Virus record (IMG/VR): IMGVR_UViG_3300045747_000145
Span: 1-46,735 of that record
Reading direction: 5' to 3' (one strand)
DNA length: 46,735 nt
Source: a virus
Positions 15,753-23,673 of the stretch are shown here, piece by piece. Every line of letters starts with the position of its first letter. The stretch's first letter is position 1. The translations under genes and the position numbers were made by a program. The notes below the pieces were generated by a model, which was given only the letters and a program-made list of their open reading frames with translations, was not told where the DNA came from and searched no databases.

Positions 15753-16184
15753 TTACATTGGCGCGCGGGAAATGTTTTGAAACTCCAAAGAGAATTTGCG
15801 CGGTTGCAAAATCTTTTTGGCGGCTGACATCACCGATGCTTTTTTTAGGAACCCGCCCGTGAAGGCGTACACGAACCCGATTGACGGGATTGCGATGGTC
15901 GCGTTCGCCTTGTACTTGTCGCGCGCAATCGCTTCAGCCTGAATCCACGCATCAAAGATTGCCGCCGAAGTAGAGTCGGCCTGAAGCGTGATTTCCAGCG
16001 GCACGGCATACGGCACGAAACCGGCTGAAAGCTTGCCGTCAACGCCCATCGCGGTTTCCCCCATATCTAACTCTTCGGATGCGAAAGCATCGTCAACCGC
16101 GAACCCTTGAATCTGGACGGGGATGTTGTACAGGCTGGCGATTCCAATCATCAAAACCGCATTAGAACTTGTCAAAGTGGACAT
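15753..16184 (-). CDS. tail tube protein
   Basis: Encodes 143 residues from ATG 16184 with AAGGGG upstream; a longer frame opens at 16325 but would run into the sheath gene. The pattern IQGFAVDDAFASEELDMGETAMGVDGKLSAGFVPYAVPLEITLQADS...FDAWI is that of the tube protein following DUF3383 sheaths. Beta-rich, it forms the inner tube that the sheath drives through the envelope. Confidence 0.8.
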   Translation of the reverse strand: MSTLTSSNAVLMIGIASLYNIPVQIQGFAVDDAFASEELDMGETAMGVDGKLSAGFVPYAVPLEITLQADSTSAAIFDAWIQAEAIARDKYKANATIAIPSIGFVYAFTGGFLKKASVMSAAKKILQPRKFSLEFQNISRAPM

Positions 16185-16195
16185 CGTGTTTCCCC

Positions 16196-17668
16196 TTATT
16201 GAATAACGATTGAAGGCATGTTGATTTGCTGAACGCTTCCGCCGTCCATGTACCAGAACGAAATGGGCGGGGAAGTGCGACCAGAGCGCACTTGGGCGGT
16301 CGCCTGACCTACCAGCAAGTACCACCCGCGAGTGGAAAGCGTGCCGTCAATCACGCGACCGGCTTGATTGTTCACTTGCGCAACCTGCGCGGCGGACAAT
16401 GTGATTCCGGTGTTGATGCCGCCGAAGTTCAGCATTTGGTCAATCGGGGCTTGACACGCGCCAGCAATCAGCGTGTTGCCTTGCGTGCTGTACGGAATCG
16501 AGCCGGTTTGTGTCAACAGATTCATCAAGGCCAATTGGAATTGGCTATTCAGATAAATCTGATTCACGTATTCGTCAATGAACTTGTAAACGCCGGACAC
16601 AATGCCCTTGAAAAAGAACGTGAAGCCTTGGTTCGCGGTCGCGTACTGGCCCACGAAATTGTAGCCGTTCGCGGTCAGGGCGTTCGCAACGGTTTCGTTG
16701 GTGACGCTTGCGGCAAGGCCGGATTGATACTTGAACGCATACGTGATGCGCCCGTTGGTCGCGTTGAAATTCAGCGAAGCGGTTGTTCCAAGGACAAAGG
16801 CGGCGTGTGTCGCATCGCCATAAACGCCGACCGTGCCGGAATAACCAGCCGTCACAACGGATGCCATGAAAGTCGTTGTGTCTGGCGTAGTGATTGCACC
16901 GACCGCCGCCGTCCATCCGACATATGCGAAGCGATTGTTCTGACCGTTATTCCATGCCGACAGCGCAATTTTCACAGCGTCAAGCGGTTCGTAAACGGTC
17001 ATAAACGTTGCCCAGTTCAGGGAAATCGCCTTGATTGCATCCATCGCTGTCGCCGCAACCGCGATGTCCGCGCCAGCCGACACAACCGCGCCGGTCGCAA
17101 CCGTCAGGTTCAGGTTCGCCGCCAACGTGCCGGTTGCAACGGACATTGTTGATGCCGCGCCGGTCGTGCTGGAAGTGAACAGGAACGCGCCGCGCTGTGC
17201 ATCCCATGTGCATGTAGCCCCAAAGGTTGTGAAGCCCGCCGCGATGATTGTGGCGGCATTGCTGAACGATGTTGCGGCGGACAGGTTGATTGTTGCCGAT
17301 GTCTTTGGCGTGCCGTTGACGGAAATGGTCAGCACGCCGGAAAACGCCTGAAGCTGAGTCAGCGTCAACGCCAACGCGCCGCCGCGCAAGTAACCGGCAA
17401 CAGCCGCGTCATTGAATTGCGCGAACATCAGGTTCGCCGGAAGCAGGGTTGCGCCCTGATAGCCGCCGAAGTACACGGAAGCCAAAGCGGCTTCAGTCGA
17501 TGCCGAACCGAAGAATGCGGCAACGTCAGTTTGTGACGCGAACGACTTCAGCGTTCCAATCGGAACCGCCGTGTCCTTGGTTAGCATGATGCCGTTCAGG
17601 TTCAACGCCGAACCGCCGCCATTTATGACGCTGGGGATAATCTGGACAATCGCACTTGCTGGAATCAT
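16196..17668 (-). CDS. tail sheath protein, DUF3383 family
   Basis: Encodes 490 residues, AGGGG upstream. The N-terminus IVQIIPSVINGGGSALNLNGIMLTKDTAVPIGTLKSFASQTDVAAFFGSASTEAALASVYFGGYQGAT is characteristic of DUF3383 sheaths. The middle contains Ala/Gly/Thr-rich beta segments, and the C-terminus (VRSGRTSPPISFWYMDGGSVQQINMPSIVIQ) is the conserved last-strand region used for inter-subunit linking. It defines the phage as contractile-tailed. Confidence 0.92.
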   Translation of the reverse strand: MIPASAIVQIIPSVINGGGSALNLNGIMLTKDTAVPIGTLKSFASQTDVAAFFGSASTEAALASVYFGGYQGATLLPANLMFAQFNDAAVAGYLRGGALALTLTQLQAFSGVLTISVNGTPKTSATINLSAATSFSNAATIIAAGFTTFGATCTWDAQRGAFLFTSSTTGAASTMSVATGTLAANLNLTVATGAVVSAGADIAVAATAMDAIKAISLNWATFMTVYEPLDAVKIALSAWNNGQNNRFAYVGWTAAVGAITTPDTTTFMASVVTAGYSGTVGVYGDATHAAFVLGTTASLNFNATNGRITYAFKYQSGLAASVTNETVANALTANGYNFVGQYATANQGFTFFFKGIVSGVYKFIDEYVNQIYLNSQFQLALMNLLTQTGSIPYSTQGNTLIAGACQAPIDQMLNFGGINTGITLSAAQVAQVNNQAGRVIDGTLSTRGWYLLVGQATAQVRSGRTSPPISFWYMDGGSVQQINMPSIVIQ

Positions 17669-17687
17669 GGTGAACCCCTAAAAAAAG

Positions 17688-18206
17688 TTATGGAAAAGCG
17701 CGTTCAACGGAAATGGTGTCAACCGTCAAGCCTGTTGCTGTTTCTTGTGGTGTAGTGAACACCGTGTTCAACTGCAAAACTATTTCAAACGTCCAGCGTT
17801 CCAGATATTGCGCTTCGCCAGTGGTCAGTGGCATTTGCCGCGCATCGCCAGCAAACAGCGGCGCGATGTCGTAACCGGAAGTCCCAAGGCCGAACGCCTG
17901 AAATGCGTAATCATCCCGCATCAAACTTTGAAGCATTATCGCATTGTCTGAAGCGGTTGCGCCATAGCAGTCGATTTGAATTGTGTATTGTGTCGGGCGG
18001 GAAATCGTCTTTGTCAGGCCAGAAACGGAATCGACCGGCGTTGACAGTTCAATCGCCATCAATGGCGTCATGGTGATAAAGTCTCCAACCGGTATCGAAA
18101 CGCGGTTCACTTGCGCCCTTACAACCTCCACGCCAGCCGGAACAACCGACAGGATGAAATTGCGCAACGCCGTGAAGGTTGCCGCTTGCGGAATCGAATT
18201 TATCAT
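17688..18206 (-). CDS. neck/tail terminator protein (LIC_12616/gp12-like)
   Basis: Encodes 172 residues from the ATGA-overlap start 18206. Key segments are RAQVNRVSIPVGDFITMTPLMAIELSTP, QYTIQIDCYGATASDNAIMLQSLMRDDYAF and the YLERWTFEIVLQLNTVFTTPQETA end, a known layout of neck terminator proteins that close the tail tube and contact the head connector. Position just before the sheath agrees. Confidence 0.75.
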   Translation of the reverse strand: MINSIPQAATFTALRNFILSVVPAGVEVVRAQVNRVSIPVGDFITMTPLMAIELSTPVDSVSGLTKTISRPTQYTIQIDCYGATASDNAIMLQSLMRDDYAFQAFGLGTSGYDIAPLFAGDARQMPLTTGEAQYLERWTFEIVLQLNTVFTTPQETATGLTVDTISVERAFP

Positions 18207-18574
18207 TGACCGTCCAGTTGCATTGTTATGCCAACGCAAACCCAGTCAGGCCAGCGTTCCATTACCGTGTTCACCAAGTAGGTGCGCCCGTCGAATTGCA
18301 ACAGGTCGCCGCCCTTGCCCATGATGCGAAACACGCCCTCAAACTTTCCGTTCAAATACGCCTTTTGCGTCACGCCCTGAATGTTCAGGCCGTTCAATCG
18401 CTGAATGTCCGAACCGGATAAGGCTTGAACATCGCCGTCGATTTCAAGCGGGCTGTATTGCGGGGATTGCGTGCCGTCCGCGTCCGTCACGTAACCCGTG
18501 CTAACCTGAACCACCATCGCAATGCGCGGGTTTACCGCGCTGATAATTCCCGCTGTGATTCCCTGCAAATTCAT
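18203..18574 (-). CDS. probable head-tail completion protein
   Basis: Encodes 123 residues, starting and ending in ATGA overlaps. Beta-rich with KAYLNGKFEGVFRIMGKGGDLLQFDGRTYLVNTVMERWPDWVCVGI, a pattern common between gp10-like and terminator proteins in proteobacterial phages, where it is thought to be a head-closure or stopper protein. No exact family name recalled. Confidence 0.6.
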   Translation of the reverse strand: MNLQGITAGIISAVNPRIAMVVQVSTGYVTDADGTQSPQYSPLEIDGDVQALSGSDIQRLNGLNIQGVTQKAYLNGKFEGVFRIMGKGGDLLQFDGRTYLVNTVMERWPDWVCVGITMQLDGQ

Positions 18575-19077
18575 GTTGGAACTTTCGGCATATCGTGTCT
18601 GGTTTCCGCAACTTCATATTGAACAGAATTTATCATGTGACCCGTCCGAATCAAAGGCTTTGCCGTTGTTGTTGCGTTGTATTTCTTCGACTTCCCAATT
18701 CGCTGTGCAACCGTAGAAGCAGCAAGCGGCGGCGTGTTAGTGTCAATGACCGCTTGCTGAAGTTGCGCACCAATGCCCTGACCCATTGCAAGCAACGCCT
18801 TTTCGCCGTCGAACTTCTGGTACTTCAGGACTTGCCCAAGCGATTTGCCCCAGTCGCGCGACTTCATGCGAACCATGTTGGAAAAGAACGGTCGCGCCGG
18901 AATACGCGAAGTGCCGTAATTCTGTAACGCGGCAACCATTGCAACGCTTGTGCCGTCTGGGTAGGTTGCGCCATCCATGAACCCTATGCTGACCGATTCC
19001 GCCCTGCCCAGCCCCTTCTTAATGCGCTCCAAAACCGCTTTCAGCTTGTCGCCGCCCCTGAAGGTGATGGTTGTCAT
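18571..19077 (-). CDS. HK97 gp10/Mu gpG-like neck protein
   Basis: Encodes 168 residues from the ATGA-overlap start 19077 (an upstream in-frame start at 19191 lies inside the previous gene). The segment SVSIGFMDGATYPDGTSVAMVAALQNYGTSRIPARPFFSNMVRMKSRDWG and the later TGHMINSVQYEV match neck morphogenesis proteins of the gp10-like class. Acts in joining head and tail. Confidence 0.75.
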   Translation of the reverse strand: MTTITFRGGDKLKAVLERIKKGLGRAESVSIGFMDGATYPDGTSVAMVAALQNYGTSRIPARPFFSNMVRMKSRDWGKSLGQVLKYQKFDGEKALLAMGQGIGAQLQQAVIDTNTPPLAASTVAQRIGKSKKYNATTTAKPLIRTGHMINSVQYEVAETRHDMPKVPT

Positions 19078-19508
19078 CTTGCGTATGCCGCGCCGCTTTG
19101 CGGCCTTGATGCGCCCGCGAAATACTTGAACGTGCGATATGGTGCGGACGCTTGCCAGAAGGTCGCGCCGTACTGGGTTTGCATGAACCATGCCGCCGTG
19201 CCGGAAACCGCGCCCATGTCCGACCCGACCGACACGGAACCTTGCGATGCGCTGTTGATGCGCCCGACAAGCTGACTTGGCTTTTGCCCGTTCACTCCGA
19301 AGTTCAGCGCGAGAATGTGCGCCGCCATCATGTTCAATAGGACTGACCGCATACCACCAGCCGAAAAATCGGACACGGGGGATGCGTCAGTATTGTTGCA
19401 GAAAACGCCGCCTTCGTTCCAACAGGCTTCAACTGTCGGGTCTTCGATGCCGCCGAACTCGGGGTATCGTGCGCGAAACCGCGCCAAGTCGAAAACGACG
19501 ATTCCCAT
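19074..19508 (-). CDS. DUF4054 head-tail adaptor
   Basis: Encodes 144 residues. FRARYPEFGGIEDPTVEACWNEGGVFCNN, the MMAAHILALN segment and LVGRINSASQGSVSVGSDMG...QTQYGATFWQASAPYRTFKYF are the DUF4054 signature. The family forms the adaptor ring under the portal. Helical, in the usual place between capsid and neck genes. Confidence 0.88.
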   Translation of the reverse strand: MGIVVFDLARFRARYPEFGGIEDPTVEACWNEGGVFCNNTDASPVSDFSAGGMRSVLLNMMAAHILALNFGVNGQKPSQLVGRINSASQGSVSVGSDMGAVSGTAAWFMQTQYGATFWQASAPYRTFKYFAGASRPQSGAAYAR

Positions 19509-19509
19509 T

Positions 19510-19875
19510 TTATGCCGCCGCCTTTTTCAAGACAGCTTCCATCGACTCATCGGGCTTCACGCCGGTTGATTTGTCGTGCGGGTCGATACCTTCAAAGCCG
19601 GTTTTTACCTTGGTCATTTCCTTGGCCTTGGCGTCAATGGAATCGGCCTTTTCGTGCGCAAAGATGAAACCAGCCTTTACCGCTGGGTGATGTTGGTGTT
19701 GCTTGTGCCAAGCGTCCCAAAGGTCTTTGTCAACTTCCGTAACGCCCCATCCGCCCGCTATTTTGGAATGGTGCGCGCCCTTCAGCACAGCACTTGCCGA
19801 AATGGTGTTGTCCTGACCATACAGGTTGATTTGGAAACCGTTCGGAATTTTGCAACCAACAAGAATCTTCGCCAT
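19510..19875 (-). CDS. hypothetical virion-module protein
   Basis: Encodes 121 residues with GAGGGG upstream. The N-terminal part is beta-like (VGCKIPNGFQINLYGQDNTISASAVLKGAHHSKIAGGWGVTEVDKDLWDAWHKQH) and the C-terminal part is a charged helix (AHEKADSIDAKAKEMTKVKTG). Proteins with this pattern regularly follow the major capsid gene in DUF2184-type phages; function is not known to me. A strong hairpin lies between it and the capsid gene. Confidence 0.65.
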   Translation of the reverse strand: MAKILVGCKIPNGFQINLYGQDNTISASAVLKGAHHSKIAGGWGVTEVDKDLWDAWHKQHQHHPAVKAGFIFAHEKADSIDAKAKEMTKVKTGFEGIDPHDKSTGVKPDESMEAVLKKAAA

Positions 19876-19895
19876 TTTTTACCCCTCAAAGTTAG

Positions 19896-19919
19896 TGTGG
19901 GGGGACGATTCCCCCCACA
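19896..19919 (-). other. strong RNA hairpin after the major capsid gene
   Basis: TGTGGGGGG, six-base loop, CCCCCCACA: a 9-bp stem. On the minus strand no T-run follows, so it is more likely an mRNA stabiliser or partial attenuator that keeps capsid mRNA high relative to downstream genes than a full terminator. Confidence 0.65.
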
Positions 19920-19944
19920 TGCTTTTTGCTACATTTCGCCCAGC

Positions 19945-20970
19945 TTAGATGCCCAGCATCGAAGCAATCGCCGCTGGCAGACGGATGATCGCACCCCATG
20001 TGCCGGAAGTCTTCTTTTGTGCGTAGCTGGACAAATCGACCTTGACCGGATGCGCGCGCATCTTTTCATTGAATGCGCAATAGCCGGTATCCTGACCATC
20101 GACGCTTTCAACGAAGAATTGCGCCAGATTGCCCGCCGCCGTTGCGTATTGAACCGCAACTTCGATTCGGCAATTCGGGAAATTCTTCTTGATTTGGTCG
20201 AGAACGTTGACGTTGTACTGATTGGTTTTGGTCAACTGCGCTTCGCAAGTCGGCGTGATTGCCAGAACCAGTTTCGCATCACGCTCAACCAGCCCTTGCA
20301 ACTGGGTTTGCAGTTGAACGTACAGCGCAACGATGTCCGAATAGATTTCGGCGGCGGTCTTCAACGCCCATGTATTGCCGCCCGCGCCGGTTGTCGGGCT
20401 GATAGATGCCGGAAGGCTGGGGTCGTTCAGGATGCCGTAGTTCATCAGGCCGTTGATGCCGTAGAAATACGAATTGTTCAGGAACTTGTCCAGAATCAGC
20501 GTCGACGCAACGTTCAGGTTCGCGGCGTAGTTAATCTTTGCCTCGCCAGCGCGCGCAAGTTCCAGTTCGCCCCATTGGGTAACGGTCTGGAACAGGTAGC
20601 TTTGGCGGTTTACCCAGTTGATGTTTTGCCCAACGTTGCCGTTGTTGTTGAAATCGCCGTAGCTGGTGACTTGCCCCGTGCTTTCAACGACTGGGAACAT
20701 CGCGGTTTGCGTTGTCCAATCGCCCTTTTTGGTTTCGCCCAGAATCTGCGCGCCCTTGTTGGGGGTTGTCAGAATGCGAATCATTTCGGGGTCGAGGTAG
20801 TTCGTCAGGAACGCGGGGATGCCGCTGTTGCCCTGAGTCACCAACGCGGGGAGCGCGTCCATAGCAACGGACACGTCCATTGCCATTTCGTGCGGTTCGT
20901 ACAAGCCCTGCACCATCGGCGCAACGATGCCGAAGTTGGAAGCCAAAAACTTATGGTCGAATGGTTTCAT
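19945..20970 (-). CDS. major capsid protein, DUF2184 family
   Basis: Encodes 341 residues; GGGG lies 10 bases before the ATG. Typical DUF2184 segments: DYLDPEMIRILTTPNKGAQILGETKKGDWTT near residue 60, GNVGQNINWVNRQSYLFQTVTQWGELELARAGEAKINYAANLN near 110-150, GINGLMNYGILNDPSLPA, and the end PVKVDLSSYAQKKTSGTWGAIIRLPAAIASMLG. HK97-fold shell protein. Preceded by cement and protease/scaffold genes in normal order. Confidence 0.92.
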   Translation of the reverse strand: MKPFDHKFLASNFGIVAPMVQGLYEPHEMAMDVSVAMDALPALVTQGNSGIPAFLTNYLDPEMIRILTTPNKGAQILGETKKGDWTTQTAMFPVVESTGQVTSYGDFNNNGNVGQNINWVNRQSYLFQTVTQWGELELARAGEAKINYAANLNVASTLILDKFLNNSYFYGINGLMNYGILNDPSLPASISPTTGAGGNTWALKTAAEIYSDIVALYVQLQTQLQGLVERDAKLVLAITPTCEAQLTKTNQYNVNVLDQIKKNFPNCRIEVAVQYATAAGNLAQFFVESVDGQDTGYCAFNEKMRAHPVKVDLSSYAQKKTSGTWGAIIRLPAAIASMLGI

Positions 20971-20976
20971 TTTTTA

Positions 20977-21936
20977 TTAGCCCCAAGTGGAAATTTTGAC
21001 CAGTTCGTTCGCGGCGGCATTGCCGTCAACGAAGAACGCTGTTTGAATTGCGCCGGTTCCCGCAATCGCCGTGCTTGCAACAACAGTTGCGTTGGACACG
21101 ATATACGTGCCAGCCCCGCCCGTGCCAGTGCCGCGTGCCGTGACGATGGTTCCAGCCACAACGTTCGTGCCGGACAGGATTGCGCCAACCGCAACGGTTC
21201 CAGTCACAGTGCCGCCGACAGTCAGAACGCCCGAAGTCTGGGTGACGGTCGTGGAAGTAACAGTTTGCGGAATGCTGACTTCATACGTGCCGATTCCGCC
21301 CGCTGTGCCGGTCAGTTGCGCCAGCACGGTCGTACCGGAAACAACGTTTGTGCCGGACAGTGTGCCGCCAACCACGATTGCGCCCGAGCCAACGGCGGTC
21401 ACACTCATCACGGCAGTTCCATAACCGCCCGAGGGGGTCACGTTCTGCGCGATGCTTGCGGTCACGCTGGTTGCTGCTTGTGCGGCGATGCTGGAAGCGG
21501 AACCAGTGAATCCGGCAACGGTCGCGCCATCGGCGGCGGTCACAATTGCGCCGTCACTGTAACGGGCAAAAACAGCTTGTCCGCGAATCGCTTGGGTCGT
21601 GGTCTTCGCCCAGAATTCGCCACGGGTGAACAGGGTGACGGGCTGACCGGCAAGAATCGTGTTGTTGTAACCGTCAAACCATGTGGAAATGGTCGATTGC
21701 AGTTCATTTGCCACGAAGCCGGTCGGCTTGCCGCCATTCAGGGTGAAGCTGTTCGCTTGCTGGGTGTACGGGTCAATCCATGCGAAAGAACCGACCACCA
21801 ACCCCAGAATGCCAGCGATGAAGCCGCCAGCGTCAGCCAAGGCCGATGCGCGCGGATTCGCGGAAGCGAAGTCACCAGCTACCGCAACGGCGGGCTGGTT
21901 TTGAACCGATGTTTGAAACGATGCGATGTTTGGCAT
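20977..21936 (-). CDS. capsid cement/decoration protein with two inserted beta modules
   Basis: Encodes 319 residues. Residues 1-130 ([30 protein letters not shown]...[15 protein letters not shown]) match the Gp24-like structural cement family, usually 130-180 residues. The excess is two copies of a beta module with [19 protein letters not shown] and [19 protein letters not shown] (about 21239-21420 and 21065-21235). A related module is in the tail fibre gene. The final 25 residues resume a cement-like end ([22 protein letters not shown]). GAGAGG upstream of ATG. Confidence 0.8.
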   Translation of the reverse strand: MPNIASFQTSVQNQPAVAVAGDFASANPRASALADAGGFIAGILGLVVGSFAWIDPYTQQANSFTLNGGKPTGFVANELQSTISTWFDGYNNTILAGQPVTLFTRGEFWAKTTTQAIRGQAVFARYSDGAIVTAADGATVAGFTGSASSIAAQAATSVTASIAQNVTPSGGYGTAVMSVTAVGSGAIVVGGTLSGTNVVSGTTVLAQLTGTAGGIGTYEVSIPQTVTSTTVTQTSGVLTVGGTVTGTVAVGAILSGTNVVAGTIVTARGTGTGGAGTYIVSNATVVASTAIAGTGAIQTAFFVDGNAAANELVKISTWG

Positions 21937-21939
21937 TTT

Positions 21940-23205
21940 TTAACCTCTCTTCGGGATTACAGCGTTGGGGAAATCCTTCTTGAAGTCGCCAGAAGCGGAC
22001 AAGCCGGAATCGTTTGCCACGGGCGCGGCCTTCTTGCCCTTAGACAAGTCGAACAACGCTTTGAAGGCGGACGGATGAACGTCTTTCGTGTTCACGCCCA
22101 AATGGTCAAGCGCAAGCTTGTACACGCCAGCGGCGGAATCTTGCGCAACCACGGAACCGATGACCGGCTGAACGTCCAGTTCGGCGGCGTGAATGGCTTG
22201 CATACGCTTTACCGCACTGGCTTCAGCGGCGGCAATTGCAGCATCCATCGCGGCTTTGTCGTCTTTCTTGTCCTTGTCGGACTTCTCGAAAGCCTTGGCC
22301 TTGTCGTCTTCCTCATCGGAAGCGGCCTTTTCTTTCTTCGCCTTCATGCGGGCTTCATATTCTGCATCGGACTCACCTTCGCGTTGTTCGTCCTCATCGT
22401 CCGCGACCTTCGCTTTGGCTTTTTCCTTGTCTTCCTCTTCCTTGATGACGGTTTCCGCATCGCTTGCCAGAATCCGCGCCAAGTCCTTTTTTGAAATGCC
22501 CGCGTCCATTGCGACTTTCAGCGCGGCGGCGTGAGCAAGAATCAGTTTCTCTTTTCTCGTCATGGTAAATGTTCCTTGTAGGTTTAAGGGTTTTGAATCT
22601 GCAACAACAACGTCCGCGCCAGCGCGACCGACTTCGACAAGTGCAACATGATTGCCGATGATATTTGTCATGCGACCGTCATACGCCACGCCTTCAAAGG
22701 TTCCGGCTTCCATTACTGGGGTATAACGATACGAACAGGACAATTCGCATTGGTCGCGGGTTTCGATGCCGGCAATGGCGACCGACTCCCAGACAACCAA
22801 GGAATTTTTTAGATAAGGGAATTCAAACACGCAATCCGTTCCGGTCGAACCAACAACCAAGTCGGGTTGATGGTCTTCGGGTGATACCGGAACATGCTTC
22901 GACAGCAAGGGAATGTTATTGAACGAATCCGCCGCGCGCTTCAGTTCTTCGGGGTCGCGGTAAAGCTGATAAATCTTCTCGCCATCCAGCCCCAGCGTTT
23001 GCCAATTCGGAATTTCATGCCCGAAATACGGGTTGACAGTTGCCTTGCTGATATTGGAAGAGTCAACATGCAAACGCCCGTCGACATCCTTGCGGCGTGC
23101 CGAACGGTCGAAGGCAAGCAGATTGGCGGGCATTTCATCAAACGCCAACGCCAAGGGGGTTGCCCTTGGCTTGTACGCTGATTCAATGTGCCGTTGCTTC
23201 GTCAT
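21940..23205 (-). CDS. DUF2213 prohead protease fused to scaffold
   Basis: Encodes 421 residues from ATG 23205; an in-frame TTG at 23256 is less likely. Residues 1-215 carry the DUF2213 protease-like domain (DGRLHVDSSNISKATVNPYFGHEIP, NNIPLLSKHVPVS, LSCSYRYTPVMEAGTFEGVAYDGRMTNIIGNHVALVEVGRAG; the NHVALV segment holds the likely catalytic His). Residues about 215-421 are a highly charged coiled coil (KEEEDKEKAKAKVADDEDEQ) typical of scaffold, with a conserved tail end. An internal ATG with its own ribosome site at 22563 may give scaffold alone. Confidence 0.85.
   Translation of the reverse strand: MTKQRHIESAYKPRATPLALAFDEMPANLLAFDRSARRKDVDGRLHVDSSNISKATVNPYFGHEIPNWQTLGLDGEKIYQLYRDPEELKRAADSFNNIPLLSKHVPVSPEDHQPDLVVGSTGTDCVFEFPYLKNSLVVWESVAIAGIETRDQCELSCSYRYTPVMEAGTFEGVAYDGRMTNIIGNHVALVEVGRAGADVVVADSKPLNLQGTFTMTRKEKLILAHAAALKVAMDAGISKKDLARILASDAETVIKEEEDKEKAKAKVADDEDEQREGESDAEYEARMKAKKEKAASDEEDDKAKAFEKSDKDKKDDKAAMDAAIAAAEASAVKRMQAIHAAELDVQPVIGSVVAQDSAAGVYKLALDHLGVNTKDVHPSAFKALFDLSKGKKAAPVANDSGLSASGDFKKDFPNAVIPKRG
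22561..22578 (-). promoter_or_regulatory. internal ribosome site and start for a nested scaffold protein
   Basis: On the minus strand CAAGGAAC lies before an in-frame ATG (22563-22561) with nine bases between AAGGA and ATG. Translation from here would give a 207-residue protein (21940-22563) made only of the scaffold part, in the manner of lambda Nu3 inside C. The site is visible; its use is inferred. Confidence 0.5.
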
Positions 23206-23310
23206 TATTTCCGTTTCGCGCCTCGCGGCGTATTTGTCCGCCTCGCGGCGTTGCAAATTAACTTCGCGGCGACAGTATCACGCCGCTTTCTTTTAGGTCA
23301 AGGGGTTGGC

Positions 23311-23673
23311 CTAGTAAACCCGTGAAATTGGCAAGTTGGTGACATTCAACTGAACCGTTGCTTCCCGAGTATTACCCGCCGATGTCAGGAACAACGCGCG
23401 GACAATGTACGTGCCGACCGTCTTTCCGGCTGGGATAAGTCCGCCGCTGATTTGCACGATAATGACCTTGCCGATTGCGCCCGTAGTTCCGTCAGGGAAT
23501 GCAATGGTCGAAGCGTTGGCGACCGGCGTTCCAAACGTCAGGCCGGTAGTGTCAGCCGTCACCCCCGAAATCGACACGATGGTTTCGCCGACATTTAGGA
23601 TGTCAGTACAGTCGATGTCGTACCAAACGGATTCGCTGGTTCGCTTTTCAAGGTAAGGCGTTGCAATTTTCAT
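23311..23673 (-). CDS. Ig-like virion protein (fibre-tail adaptor type)
   Basis: Encodes 120 residues from the ATGA-overlap start 23673 with AAAGGA upstream. The order WYDIDCTDILNVGETIVSISGVTADTTGLTFGTPVANASTIAF...GLIPAGKTVGTYIVRALFLTSAGNTREATVQLNV is a typical seven-strand Ig-like phage protein sometimes labelled fibre-tail adaptor. It is coupled to the repeat protein upstream, suggesting a joint structure on the virion. Exact place is unknown. Confidence 0.6.
   Translation of the reverse strand: MKIATPYLEKRTSESVWYDIDCTDILNVGETIVSISGVTADTTGLTFGTPVANASTIAFPDGTTGAIGKVIIVQISGGLIPAGKTVGTYIVRALFLTSAGNTREATVQLNVTNLPISRVY

Noticed and set aside
15753-16325. Longer tube-protein frame starting at 16325
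   Set aside because: It would overlap the end of the sheath gene by 130 bases; ATG 16184 has AAGGGG and matches the expected N-terminus.
16226-17152. 308-codon plus-strand frame opposite the sheath gene
   Set aside because: Antisense shadow of DUF3383; no ribosome site, no recognisable domain.
19576-22494. 972-codon open frame on the plus strand opposite the cement, capsid and scaffold genes
   Set aside because: It is antisense to well-identified virion genes and has low-complexity, Arg/His/Cys-rich composition without domains. Its length follows from codon bias on the minus strand.
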